A DNA stretch of 60,000 nucleotides from Symsagittifera roscoffensis (taxonomy: Eukaryota; Xenacoelomorpha; Acoela; Convolutidae). Position 1 is the stretch's first letter; the number at the start of each line of letters is the position of its first letter. Below are positions 48,494-58,886 of this stretch, piece after piece. A model generated the notes under the pieces. That model did not search any database. It worked only from the letters and a program-made list of their open reading frames with translations, and was not told the origin of the DNA. Location of the stretch: contig NC_087064.1 in NCBI RefSeq assembly GCF_963678635.1, positions 19,890,509-19,950,508 on the forward strand, in the 5' to 3' direction. The translations under genes and the position numbers were made by a program.

Positions 48494-50287
48494 TTATAAG
48501 TTCATAATTTTTCCCGGTGGGTTGCAGTTTCCACACCAGCAAAGAATTCTCCACATACACAAGTTGTTTTCTGCAAAATTTCTGTTGAAGAATTTCCAAA
48601 ACGTGTTTGTTATAGATATTTTCAGGCTGTCATAATCTTGATTTTCGAAGTCCACAATTTGGCTAAAGTAGTTGTATAGCGTAATAGAACGTATATAATA
48701 ATTTTCATTTGACTTTTTCAGTCTTGTTGCATGAACAGCAATCTCACCACGTGTTGCTTGTCTCGTTCGTGATTCGTTTTTATGAATAATTGTATTCAAA
48801 TCAATGTCATGTTTATTTTTTAGTAGTGAAACTAAGTACAATATGTCGTGTAATTCAAAGTACATTGAGAGTGGAAGGAGCTTTAAAAATTTCAGTCTTT
48901 CAGTATAACTCATTTTGAAGTTATTTGTAATCCAAGATGTCGCTCGTTTTTGTACTCTTTCTAGTTGTCTTAATTCTGCTTTGTTCGGATACCATGTTTG
49001 CGATGCATAGCTTATGATTGGTACGATGTATCCGCAGTATAAGTTTAATTTTGACTTTAAAGATGTTTTTTTCGAGATATTTCGTTTGATTTTGTAAAAA
49101 GCTCCCATTGCTTTTGATATGCGATTTTCAGCATTTACTGACCACGAAAGGTTGTGACACATTAAAATACCTAAGTCTTTTTGGGTCTTTGCGGTATCAA
49201 CATTTGTATTAAATAGTGTAACTTCCATTTTCCCTTTGAGGTTTAACAAATTACATTTATCTTCATTCAGCGGCATTTTATTTTCTTTGCACCATTTTTC
49301 AACATTTGCCGTGTCTTTTTGCAGATGAATTTCTTCAGTAGACAAGATCTTCATATCGTCACAATAGCCAAAACAATCTGAATTCTCAATGCATTTGGGA
49401 AAGTCGTTAATGAATATGATAAAAAGTAGAGGGCCAAGAATTGAGCCCTGTGGTACACCGCTAGTTACTTCTTTCAGAGTTGATGAACTTTTATTGATTT
49501 TCACAAACTGCATTCTATCTGTTAGATAGTCTTGTATTATGTCTTGTATTTGAATGCTTAGACCTATGTTCCGTAGTTTGGCGACTAGGATACTATGAGG
49601 AACTTTATCAAAGGCTTTAGAAAAATCTAGATAAAGGACTGAGAGTGTTTGAACATTTTTGTCATCGTAGAGTTCATATACTTTGCTCAAAAATTGTACC
49701 ATTTGTAGTACTGCTGACCTTTTTTGCCGGAAGCCGTATTGTGCGTTTTCCAGGAAAGGTTGAACTTTGGGGTATATATTATCAAAGATAATTTTTTCGA
49801 AGACCTTCGAGGCGGAGCATAAGAGGCTAATTGGGCGGTAGCACTCGACTGACGCCTTGTTCTTTTCTTTAAAAATTGGGGCCACTTGACTTGTTTTCCA
49901 GTAGGTCGGGAAGAGCCGCTTGTTAATGAATGTGCGGAAGAGAAGATAGAGCGATTTTGACAGAGTTTCAGAAAGATTTTTTAGGATTATATTACCTATA
50001 CCATCAAAACCTGACGCTTTATTTGTTAAAAGATTTTTGAGAATGTATTGGATTTTGGTTTCTTCAATGTGTATTTGTGTACAGATTTCTTCTGTAGGAG
50101 AACAGTTTGTATTTCGTGCGAGAGGGTTAGGAATTGATTCCTTTTGATATACACTGATGAAAAATTCGTTAAAAAATGTAGCTTTTTGGGTGTCATCTCT
50201 TGTGGATTTTTCCTTGTAGAACATTTTTTGGGGATATTTCCTGGAACTACTTATTTTGTTCAAGTATTTTGTATTTTTGCAGGTCAC
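48494..50287 (-). CDS. minus-strand LINE: reverse transcriptase half of ORF2
   Basis: A 597-codon frame whose coding homology begins near 50270. RT motifs are SYRPIS-type CYRPISLLC, YLDFSKAFDKV (motif A), SGVPQGSILGPLLF (motif B) and GYCDDM (motif C, with Cys where Ala is usual). The C-terminus is CMWRILCWCGNC, a Cys-rich end shared with the 38.4-39.1 kb remnant. One frame break near 50265 separates it from the endonuclease half. The 3' UTR (48455-48493) carries AACCCATGGAGAAATCCTAA before the tail. Confidence 0.85.
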   Translation of the reverse strand: MTCKNTKYLNKISSSRKYPQKMFYKEKSTRDDTQKATFFNEFFISVYQKESIPNPLARNTNCSPTEEICTQIHIEETKIQYILKNLLTNKASGFDGIGNIILKNLSETLSKSLYLLFRTFINKRLFPTYWKTSQVAPIFKEKNKASVECYRPISLLCSASKVFEKIIFDNIYPKVQPFLENAQYGFRQKRSAVLQMVQFLSKVYELYDDKNVQTLSVLYLDFSKAFDKVPHSILVAKLRNIGLSIQIQDIIQDYLTDRMQFVKINKSSSTLKEVTSGVPQGSILGPLLFIIFINDFPKCIENSDCFGYCDDMKILSTEEIHLQKDTANVEKWCKENKMPLNEDKCNLLNLKGKMEVTLFNTNVDTAKTQKDLGILMCHNLSWSVNAENRISKAMGAFYKIKRNISKKTSLKSKLNLYCGYIVPIISYASQTWYPNKAELRQLERVQKRATSWITNNFKMSYTERLKFLKLLPLSMYFELHDILYLVSLLKNKHDIDLNTIIHKNESRTRQATRGEIAVHATRLKKSNENYYIRSITLYNYFSQIVDFENQDYDSLKISITNTFWKFFNRNFAENNLCMWRILCWCGNCNPPGKIMNL

Positions 50288-51389
50288 TGAATCGTCTACT
50301 GCTTGTTACTGTTTCTTCGTAAATTGCTTGATCTGCAGTCAATGCTATTTGAAGATTTTTTTCCAGTTTTTTGTGTTTTAGGATAATGCTTAAATTAGGT
50401 TTGTTTTGCCGATCGATACGCCGTTTTAAGGTTTGTACTCTTTTTAGCATGTGAGACGTACTTGGCTTCACCCATGGGGGGAGAGTTGATCTGTGTGATG
50501 TAACCTTGGGTACATTGTTCTTTATTTTGTCCCATAACCATGCATACCACTGACGAAGGAGCTCATTTACATTACTGTAACAATACGGTATGAAAGGTTT
50601 GTCTTTTATTTCTTGATTTATTATCTTCCAATCGGCTCTGTTAAACGCCAGACTTTCATCTTTGTTTATTTCTTTGATACTGGCTTCCATGTTAATTGTT
50701 GCAGAGTAAGCATAATGATCTGAGCAGGAAACTTTGTCGATGCTGTATGCGTTTGTTGCTGAATGGTCCGTGTGCCAGTTGAGTATTACTCCAGGGTTGT
50801 TTGTTAATAAAACATCAAGCTGCTTTTTTTTGGAGTCGAATAATTGTTCATAGTCAAGTTCAATGAGCTTTTTTAACACTGCATTTTCATATTTGTCCTT
50901 TGAGTGCATCATTTTCCAATGAGTGTATTCAAAATTTATATCTCCCGTAATCGACACTGCGTTACAGTTGTATTGTATTTGTAATTTTGTTAGGTTTTCG
51001 AACAAACTGATGAAGTTTTGTTGTTTCCATTGGTATTTACTGTTTTTCGGGGGATTATAAACACAGCAGAGTATTTGATGATGCCCAGTTTCACCTGTTA
51101 GTTTGGCCACTATGCATTCTTCATTTTCTATTTGAGCATCAATTTCTTCGTAATGCACATTTTCTTTTATCGCCATGAGTACGCCTCCGTGATTGGTTTT
51201 TAAAGTGGAGTTTTTTCTATCTTTGCGAATTATATTAAAACCAGCCAAATGCAGAGCTTTATCTGGTATTTCCTTTACCAGCCATGTCTCTGTGAGACAT
51301 AGTATATCGTAGTCTGTTTGTAAAATGGCATTTGAAAGAGCTATTCTTCTGTTGATGTCTAAAATACTTCTGACATTTAGGCATAACAT
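50247..51389 (-). CDS. minus-strand LINE: APE endonuclease half of ORF2
   Basis: A 380-codon frame from ATG 51389. It contains LNVRSI (Asn), LTETWL (Glu), a CVYNPP strand, GDINFEY (Asp/Asn), and CSDHYAY (Asp-His), covering the APE-type endonuclease core. The linker then reaches the RT frame through a single frame change near 50265. The distance to the upstream ORF1 stop is 24 bases. No 2A-like or signal-like leader is present, unlike the plus-strand LINE. Confidence 0.85.
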   Translation of the reverse strand: MLCLNVRSILDINRRIALSNAILQTDYDILCLTETWLVKEIPDKALHLAGFNIIRKDRKNSTLKTNHGGVLMAIKENVHYEEIDAQIENEECIVAKLTGETGHHQILCCVYNPPKNSKYQWKQQNFISLFENLTKLQIQYNCNAVSITGDINFEYTHWKMMHSKDKYENAVLKKLIELDYEQLFDSKKKQLDVLLTNNPGVILNWHTDHSATNAYSIDKVSCSDHYAYSATINMEASIKEINKDESLAFNRADWKIINQEIKDKPFIPYCYSNVNELLRQWYAWLWDKIKNNVPKVTSHRSTLPPWVKPSTSHMLKRVQTLKRRIDRQNKPNLSIILKHKKLEKNLQIALTADQAIYEETVTSSRRFSDLQKYKILEQNK

Positions 51390-51413
51390 TTTTAAATACT
51401 TGGCAGTAGGTAG

Positions 51414-51962
51414 TCAATTGCTTTCTTCGACTTTTTTCCAATTTCCACTTTCTTCGTCATATTGGTAAAGGACAAGGTCCCTTAGCCTTAGGTTTTTAGC
51501 TGATACTCCAGTTTCTATCATTGTTCGTCTTTTCATAAGAAGTTTGTTCTCAATCAGAAATTCACTTGGGCTGAGCTCTTTTGACACAAAGACAGTTTTG
51601 TCGTAGTTTTTCAATTTTGCCAAGGACATTAGTATCAGTCGTTTTTGCCATTCATTTGAAACATTTACAACTATTGTGCGTGGCCTTTTTCCTTCTTCGT
51701 ATTTTCCTAAACGTTTTAAATCTGTGATTTTTGCTTCAACTGTTAAGAACGCAAACAGTTTGTTCACCTCTTCCAAGTCGTGTTCGTGTCTATCTCTTGA
51801 ACTTTTTGAGCCCAGTTCAAGCAGTCCTCTTATCCGGATTCCGTTATAGCTTGATTCTGGTTTGTTTAAGGCAGGTTGCTTTGGCTCATTTCTGTTTTGT
51901 GGTTTTTTGCTTGTTTCATCTATCTTTTGCTTATTGTTCCTAATTCTTAAATCTTTAATTTT
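51414..51962 (-). pseudogene. minus-strand LINE: ORF1 C-terminal part, 5' truncated
   Basis: Open for about 182 codons from a TAG just upstream of 51962 to 51414, with no ATG in frame. The segment RIRGLLELG...HDLEEVNKLF and KRLGKYEEGKRPRTIVV, followed by ELSPSEFLIENKLLMKRRTMI, is the RRM-like ORF1 pattern seen in several APE LINE groups. The missing start suggests 5' truncation at insertion. Upstream (51963-52261) I see nothing. Confidence 0.6.
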
Positions 51963-52261
51963 CTATAGTATCCGAAACTTCATATACTTTAATCAACCAA
52001 TTTCCGAACTGTAACCGATTTTGTTTTTTTTTTGTTTTGTTTATTGCTTGTTTTCTGATGTTTTGTTTTTGTTTGATGTAACCAATGAATTTATAACCAA
52101 TTTTATTATTTACACTTTGCTACACTGATGCCTCGGCTTTTTATTGTATAGTAATTCAAGTGTTCTTTCTTCTTCAGATAATTTAGATTTTTAAAACCTG
52201 AAGATGCAAAAAAAATGTCTGAAAACGTTTTTATGATCTTTACAATTTTAACGCATTCTCG

Positions 52262-52330
52262 AAGAATTAACACGCTCGTTGAGTTCAGAAGCAGGGAAGT
52301 AATACTTAAATAAGAGTTCCGAATTAGAAA
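52262..52330 (+). pseudogene. tiny Penelope-like 3' remnant
   Basis: INTLVEFRSREVILK followed by TAA (to ~52312) matches the INTRDEFRSREL ending of the Penelope-like GIY-YIG domain at 41.7 kb, and the next ~40 bases resemble that element's 3' UTR (GAGTTCCGAATTAGAAA). Everything upstream is lost. Confidence 0.55.
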
Positions 52331-53062
52331 TTTCGACTGAATCAAACATATCTATTACCAGCATTCACAAACATCAAGTTCGAAAACAATTGATGAGAAC
52401 AAAAGAAATAAAAAACAACACTTTCATGCAAGTCGAAAACTTACATGGAATTTCAACTGTTTCTTCAGAAAGTCTGTTCTAATCTGGAATCAAACTTAAA
52501 ATGCAAATTCAGTCATAAGCAATATCAACTTAACTTTGAAATTTAAATGTTGGCTATCTATATAAAGGGAAAAACATCATTTGAGAAAATTTTTTTAATT
52601 TAAATTGAAGGTAAATTTATACCAGTAATAAAATATTTTGTAAATAATTAATTTGACTATAAAAATGCGTGAATTATACTTGCTTCATGTTATAAACAAT
52701 AATTTAACCTTTAAAGTGTTAATTATTTTCAAGATTCTAAATTTTTTTGAGAAAAAGTTAAATTTAAGTTTCTATTAATTTGAATTGCAGTTCATCTGCA
52801 AGTAGTGATTTTCTTTCTTTTCTGTATAGCAAGTGGTGCATCTCTGTTTAAAATAATAGATTTTGCTGTCTTGGATGTCCACGATGCCTGTTTTAAGTAA
52901 GGACTGTGGTTTGTCTTCGGTAGAATTGGCCAGTTTTTTTTTTCTACAAACATTCAATGGATAATGATTCCCTCTACAAATTTGGTGTTTTGTGATTCTA
53001 GTGCAAGCCATTTTCTAGAAGGTGAAGAAGCGTAGTTTTCAGATAAATGATTAGGTAGAAAA
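52331..53062. other. AT-rich stretch upstream of the candidate host gene
   Basis: No clear gene. A 78-codon minus-strand frame (52775-53011) contains CX2C (RCTTC) and other Cys and Lys residues and lies head to head with the gene starting at 53063; it may be noise or a shared-promoter partner. Confidence 0.25.
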
Positions 53063-53982
53063 ATGGATTGCGTCTCATCAACCGCTGAGGAAACTTTAGA
53101 TACGCTATCTGCAAACCAAGAAGGCGTTACCAACGCACCGAGTGACCTTACTGTTATCTTAAGCGCCGCAACGGTCCAGCACAGCGCTGATGATGAAAGC
53201 GAGGAGTATGAGTCAGCGAATGAAGGCGATACAGATGGGGAAGCTGCCGCAAGTGAGGAGGCAGTTGCTGCCTCAAAAGCATTGAATGTTTGTATCTCGT
53301 CGTCACCTACAAAAATGACTGACACGTCCCCTACGATCGACGCCTGTGCATTTACTACACCTCCCGGGCCTAGTAATCAGACGACATCACCGGACAAAAT
53401 CGAAAATCCCGTCGACTATCTACAAACGCAGCTTTCACAGGCATGCTTTTTTGAATCATATAGTTTTTATCTTTCTAATAATAAGTTATTATTTCTCTGG
53501 TATAAGTTTAACATCATTGAAATTTTTAAATGCGATTTATGTAACAACATTATTGTCGTCAAGTTTTAAAAATATGCTGTCAGTATTCGATCAATATAGT
53601 GAAGCTAAGTTAAACTAAATGCTGACTTCTTTTTAGACAACAATAGGGGACGAAGTGTTTTCTGCTTGTGATACAAGAAGTACTGAGTTGCAAGAGGGAC
53701 ATCCCGCGGAAGAAGTAGAAACCAAAGAGGCCGAAGCTTCCAGTACAGATAACGAGCGTGAGGTAATTCCTGTGCTTCCGCGTACTGAGAATTTTGCTGG
53801 TGAAATAGCTCAGCTTGGAATTGGGTCGTCATCTGAAGCAGAAAAGCGCAACAATGTATCACTGATTGACTCAACGAGACCAGTTGTGACAAGTAAAGGC
53901 AGGGGAGACGAGTCTTCGAAAACGGAAGACTCAACAATGCCACACTCTTCTCCGGATGACCAAGAATACGAAGGAGAACTAG
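53063..53982 (+). CDS. candidate host gene: two coding exons of an acidic disordered protein
   Basis: Exon 1, 53063-53440, opens with ATG and encodes 126 residues rich in Glu, Asp, Ser, Ala and Thr. Exon 2, 53637-53982, follows a strong acceptor (GACTTCTTTTTAG at 53636) and continues in phase 0 with the same style (EVETKEAEASS, DESSKTEDS). It ends at CTAG with a donor GTAGGA, so more exons should lie downstream. The intron 53441-53636 would start GCATGC, a GC-AG type. Reading without splicing would also give 168 codons, but the composition changes abruptly to Phe/Leu/Asn-rich after 53440, supporting the intron. No domain is recognised. This is the only stretch in the window that looks like a host gene. 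The downstream part may lie beyond the repeats or outside the window. Confidence 0.4.
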
Positions 53983-54240
53983 GTAGGATCTCTTAGTTAT
54001 TATGATGAAAAAAGATGCCGGTGTACGCAGACAGCCGGCAACAGAGTATTTTTAATTAAAAAAAATCCGTTTGGAGAAAGTTCCGACTTGACATGCGCAT
54101 CCTTTTTTTAAAATATTTATTCAAACCAGATATTCAAAATTACCCGCATTGAAAGACAAGTTAAAATTTTTCTTTTTTTTTTCTGCCTGAGTCCTCTCGC
54201 TTAATAATATTTGAGATTATCAAGTCATGTACCATACTTT

Positions 54241-54879
54241 TTGTTACGGCCATTTGAAAAATGGGGAGGAACTTTGTATTCGAGTGTGTTTTCGTTTTTT
54301 TTTCGTTTCTTCCACGCAAAATCAACTACCACTCAGTCATCGGAGAGAGTTGAGTGATATACCATATTAAAGCCCTTTCAGTCGTGATTCGAACGACATT
54401 AAAAAATTCCAAAACGTTTTCCCAGTGTCGAGAAAAACTGGTGTGAAATTTTTGATTTTTCGTCTTAATTCGAGCGAATACAGTCAGCGAGCAGGCTTAC
54501 AATAGCTTATTTAAATGTCTTTACCCTTGCGATAAGCAAGGGCATTGCAATCGGGTACTAGACATTTTTCAGACAATTGGGTACTAGACAAGTTTTAGTT
54601 TTACTCGAGCAAAGATAGTTTTCTTGATTATTTTTAGCGCATTTTTGTAATCAGAAATTGAAAAAAAACTTTTAACTGCAAAAAATTTGGAAACTTTTCG
54701 ATTTTTTTGTTTTCTAGTAATTTTTCTAGAAAAATTGTTTTCCAATTTGCTTCAAGTTCTGAATTTTTCTAAGCTCTAGTTTTCCGTTGATATTCTTTTA
54801 TCACACCCCGCACAAAAACGACAATAATTTGAGAAAAAAACTTGTTGTATTTTTTAATTTGCAAAAAATCCTTGTTGTT
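54241..54879 (+). repeat. ~650-bp repeat unit 1 with hairpin
   Basis: The unit starts near CCATTTGAAAAATGG, carries AACTTTGTATTCG..GTG, TGAGTGATATACCATATT and AAGCCCTTTCAGTCG, then a perfect 7-bp hairpin CCCTTGC-GATAA-GCAAGGG (54524-54542), and an AT-rich tail. The same order is found in the unit starting at 56019. 53983-54240 shows nothing else. Confidence 0.7.
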
Positions 54880-55999
54880 ATTGCTCCGTGGACTGCTCTG
54901 AGAATATCTCCGCGAGTTCTTCTACGACTAGTAGGGGATTTTTCCACAAATCTTCGATGGTAGCAGATATTGGGTTGGCCGGGCAGTTGAACAGATGATG
55001 GCAGTCTTCGATGCTGGAGTTGCATTTGCTGCAGAGCTCTGATTCAATGTCCGGTTGTAATCGGTGTCTGGTTTCGGCTAGTTTCCATGAGAAACCTGAT
55101 CTAAGCTGACACAAAATTCTTCTGTCGTAACGGCTAAGTTCTTCTTCGTCTTTCGATATCTCAGGAGGGGGTCTTTTTAAGACTCTGTTCTGCTGGCTTT
55201 TGGCTCTCTCTTCGGCGACTGCATGTGTGTGTAGCTGTTTCAGTGTCTGTTCAAGATCGTCTGTTAGAAAACTAGCGACTTCTTCACTTGAGCTGGCATG
55301 CAATGTCATCTTCTTGTCTCTGTCGGTACTCTGTTGTCCAGAGGTGATTGCAGGGGTGGGTATCTTGAGTTGCTTGGGCTAGGAATTGGTTGTTGAGTAG
55401 GTGGTGGTGGCCGGCGACTTTAAGCATCTTGCATTCATTATGTAGATGGTCTATTGATGTAAGGCGAATGGCTCCCGTGGCTGTCCGTAAAGCAGTGTTC
55501 TGGATCGTTTGTATTTTCTGTTGGTTAGTTTTACTGATTATTGGTGTCCAAGCAGGCGAGGCGTAGTCCATACATGATCTTCCGATGGCACGATAGGTTA
55601 TCAGTTGTGTTTCTTTATCTTGCCCCCAGTCAAGTCCTGAAAGCGCACAGCGTGCGTTGTTTCTTCTGGCTACTTTCTTGCAGACGTTGGCTGTGTGTTG
55701 TCCGAAGGTCAGCATGGTGTCGTATGTCACTCCCAGTAGTTTCGGTGTCTTTTCAAGCTTCAGCTGGGAGTTGAACATAGCAACTGGCGGGTGCGTCCTG
55801 GCTTGGCGAGGGTCAGGCGTGAAAAGAGTGACTGTTGTCTTCTCGAGGGACACTATTAGTCCGTTGTTTTCCAAGAAGTCGTTGAGTCGAGAGAGGTAAG
55901 ACGTTATCTTTTCACTGGCGAGGTCAATGTTGTTGCTGGTGATGTAAACAATCATGTCGTCGGCGTAGGTCTTCAGTCGTGTCGGGTGGTCTGGAACAG
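54880..55999 (-). pseudogene. LINE fragment (Jockey/I-like) inserted into the repeat, flanked by a 19-bp duplication
   Basis: On the minus strand the fragment starts at PVPDHPTRLKTYADDM (RT motif C) and runs through LKLEKTPKLLGVTYD, MDYASPAW and a frame break near 55295. It ends with the typical Jockey/I C-terminal pattern RYDRRILCQLRSG...CSKCNSSIEDCHHLFNC. The flanks at 54861-54879 and 56000-56018 are the identical 19-mer GCAAAAAATCCTTGTTGTT. There is no poly(A) and no 3' UTR: the apparent stop codon TAA takes its first base from the insert and two from the target. So the copy is 5' truncated and apparently 3' truncated, yet carries a target-site duplication. Confidence 0.75.
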
Positions 56000-56018
56000 G
56001 CAAAAAATCCTTGTTGTT

Positions 56019-56360
56019 CAGACCATTGAAAATGGATATGAACTTTGTATTCGGGTGTTTTAGTTTTTTTTTCTTTTTTTTCCTCGCAAATTCAGGTGCC
56101 ATAAATATTCATCGGACTGGTTTGAGTGATATATCATATTGAAGCCCTTTCAGTCGCGATTCGAACCACATTAAAAAAATTTTCAAAATGTTTAAAAGTT
56201 TTTCTAGTTATTTTCTACAAAAATTTTTGTCCAATTTGCCTTTATTACTATGACTATCTAATATGCCCAAGTTATATTTTTCGGTCAGATCCTTTTATCA
56301 CACCAAGCAGTAAAAAACTACACTAATTTTGTAAAAAAAAACTTTCTAAACCATATTTTT
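56019..56360 (+). repeat. ~650-bp repeat unit 2, hairpin part deleted
   Basis: Resumes the repeat after the LINE fragment: AACTTTGTATTCGGGTG, TTGAGTGATATATCATATT and AAGCCCTTTCAGTCG, then passes directly to the tail (CTTTTATCACACC...), skipping the hairpin portion present in unit 1. 56361-56940 beyond it shows no gene. Confidence 0.6.
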
Positions 56361-56939
56361 CGAAAGACTATGATCGGAACATTCTGTGCTACTTGCTAAG
56401 TAACCGGCCATCCTTGTTTTAATTTTTAAAGCTTTCGTCTTACAGAATCTCCTCACTTCTTTTGACTTCTTGAAAAAAATTTAGTCGAGAGTTATCCAAA
56501 ATATGTGAAAACTGAAATTTTGGTGGACTGTCGATATTCCAGACAAAATAATTCCAGATGAAATCGTCCAAAAAATAATCCAAGGCAAAAATTTATCCTT
56601 GACTCGCTGTTTAAGGACTTCGTTAGGAGTTACATGCGCGTCACCGCTAAATTAGCTCTTTTTGGATAGAAATTATCATCTGTTGGCAAGCTCGCACTAT
56701 GTTGGCGCGATTGGAGCTGTCATTTTTTAATTTTGGAAGATAATGACTGGAATGATTTTGTCTGCCTATTTTTTGAAGAAATTTTTGTGAAAATGTTCAA
56801 AATGATTTTGTTTGGCATGTTGTCCGCTGGCGACAGAAATTTAAACTGGTAGATTTTATGACATAGATATGTCAAAACTATTTGATTAATTAGTTGAACA
56901 ACAAATGGTGAATTGCAACCAAGCACCAAACTTTTTCCC

Positions 56940-57480
56940 GTGAACAAATTTGTTCACATAATTCAGCACCTAGTAATTGATGTTATGTATGGGTCCAGTT
57001 CACGAGCATTACTGTTGTTTTTTTTTTGTTTGCGCCCCTGTGTAAAGGTCCATTTTAAGCATCATGGATCTGTCAATAGTGTTTTAAGTCTCATACACGC
57101 CGTTAAACCTTTTTTGAATTTTTTTTTACAATGTTGCCTCCGGTTTTTTTTTGGCGATTCAGTTTCTATTGTTTGTTCCAAGGCCATATAAATGCGTATT
57201 TAAATGCTATTTACGGAAGGTTAAACTATTTAAAATTAATCAAACTTTAATATGTCGATTTTTTTGGACTCTTGGATATTTTATTTATTGTAATTTGTTA
57301 CTATATAGGCGTTGTTTCTATTTTGTTTTTAGAATAATAACAATGCTATGCAAATTAAAAACCGCTGTCATTGAAACCTCAATTTCTGCATAATGCCTAC
57401 AATTTTTTTAAAGAGTTTTGGTGTGTTATTCAAAATAAACGTCACCAAATGTGTCGTTTATTTTAAATTCAATCCGAGTT
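56940..57480 (+). repeat. dispersed repeat, first copy of the GTATGGGTCCA segment
   Basis: This segment, with GTATGGGTCCA (~56988), AAGGTCCATTTTAAGCAT and TAATATGTCGATTTTTTTGGAC (~57250), is similar in order and sequence to 58940-59400. Its second copy contains a 117-codon frame (58887-59240). I do not recognise a protein family in either. Confidence 0.5.
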
Positions 57481-57616
57481 TCTATCACTGCGATAAGCAA
57501 GTGTATTGCTCCGGTTACTAGACTCCTCCGCAAACACTTTGATTGAAAAGTTCGCACGTGAAAGTTACTATTTTCAACTTGCTTCATAATAAATTCAAAT
57601 CAATCAATTATTCAGC

Positions 57617-57686
57617 GCATCTGGCGTAGAGGTAACACTTCTGCTCGAAACGAGAAGGCTTGTAGCTCCAATCCGGCCGGGACCTG
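57617..57686 (+). ncRNA. tRNA-like segment (SINE-type pol III head), copy 1
   Basis: An A-box-like TGGCGTAGAGG lies at 57622-57632 and a B-box-like AGCTCCAATCC at 57664-57674, 31 bases apart as in tRNA genes. Between them CTTCT and AGAAG can pair as an anticodon-type stem. The acceptor arms do not pair well, so it is not a functional tRNA. Confidence 0.45.
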
Positions 57687-58266
57687 TTTTTTAAAACAAA
57701 CTCAAAGTTTTCTGCTTTTTCGAACTATCGTCCGTCTTCATATTGCTCCAATGGATGAGCGAAAGTTTCCTATGCGTATGATTCTTTTGAGGGTGTAGTT
57801 TCATATTTATTTTAAGTTTTTGATACTTTTCTTGGAAACTTTTTGGGCTCAATGGGTGTCTGCTCAAAAAAGGTAGACTTTCTTGTTGCTTCGCTGGTTT
57901 CGTTTCCATGCAAATTTAACTATCGATTGACTTGTTGAAGATATAGGTTTTTTCAACATTTTCGAAAAAAAATAACTAACAAGGCTATGGAAGTTAAAAG
58001 CCAGTGTCATTAAAAACCATAACTTCTACATAATGATTACAATTGTTTTAGAATTTTGATCTTTTATTTAAAATAAACTTCGTCAAATGTGAAGTTTATT
58101 TTAAATTGATTCCGATTTTTTTATCCTTGCGATAAGCAAGCGTATTGCGCAGGGTACTAGGCTCCCCCCTATAACAACTTTCACGTGCGAACTCTAAAGA
58201 TTCCGCACGTGAAAGTTACGTAGTTCAACTTGCTTCATAATAATTCAAATCAATCAATCATTCAGG

Positions 58267-58336
58267 GCATCTGGCGTAGAGGTAACGCACCTGCTCGAGA
58301 CGAGAAGGCTTCTGGCTAGAATCCGGCGGGGACCTG
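58267..58336 (+). ncRNA. tRNA-like segment (SINE-type pol III head), copy 2
   Basis: A-box TGGCGTAGAGG at 58272-58282, B-box GGCTAGAATCC at 58314-58324 (closer to the consensus than copy 1). The D-arm GCG-TAGAGGTAA-CGC and the T-arm CTGG-CTAGAAT-CCGG can both form. A third, poorer copy lies near 59591-59645 (TGGCCTGGAGGTAA and GGTTTGAGTAT). Confidence 0.5.
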
Positions 58337-58886
58337 TTTTTAAAACAAATTAAAAGTTTTTTCTTTTTTTGAACTATCGTCCGTCTTTATTTAGCATTGA
58401 TGGATGAGCGAAAGTTTACTATGCGTAAGAGTCTTTTGAGGGTGTTGTTGTCATGAAAACTCTTTGTGCTCAATGGTTGTCTGCTCAAAAAATGTGGACT
58501 TCCTTGCCGCTTCGTTAGTTTCGTTTCGATGCTAATTTAACTTTCGATTGTCTTTTAAACATTTGTTTTTGAAAGGCGAACTATATACGTGAATTGACAC
58601 TAACATAAAGTTTTTGGAAGATCTAGGTTTTCTCTACATTTTCAAAAAAAAAAATCTCAGCGGGTATTGTGACAATTTCTGTCTGCTATTTTGTCGTGCT
58701 ATGTTTGTCTTGTACTGCAAATAATGAGTGTTTCTGCTTCGCTTGCGTCAAAATTCATCTTGGTCTTTTGTCATCAATTGCAATTGAAGCTATTGTCATG
58801 CACAGTTAGCGTTTACCTAATTTTAATGTGTAAAGCAAAACGACTCCTTTTCTTAGATTTTGAAAGTTATATATGTCAAATAGAAC

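Larger units (their letters stand above)
57486..58440 (+). repeat. two ~650-bp repeat units with hairpin and tRNA-like segment
   Basis: Two units lie in tandem. Hairpins are at ~57486 (CACTGC-GATAA-GCAAGTG, imperfect) and ~58126 (CTTGC-GATAA-GCAAG). A shared ~330-bp block holds TCAACTTGCTTCATAATAA, then a tRNA-like segment, GGACCTG, and GAACTATCGTCCGTCTT...GGATGAGCGAAAGTTT. The tRNA-like parts are exactly 650 bases apart. Confidence 0.75.
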
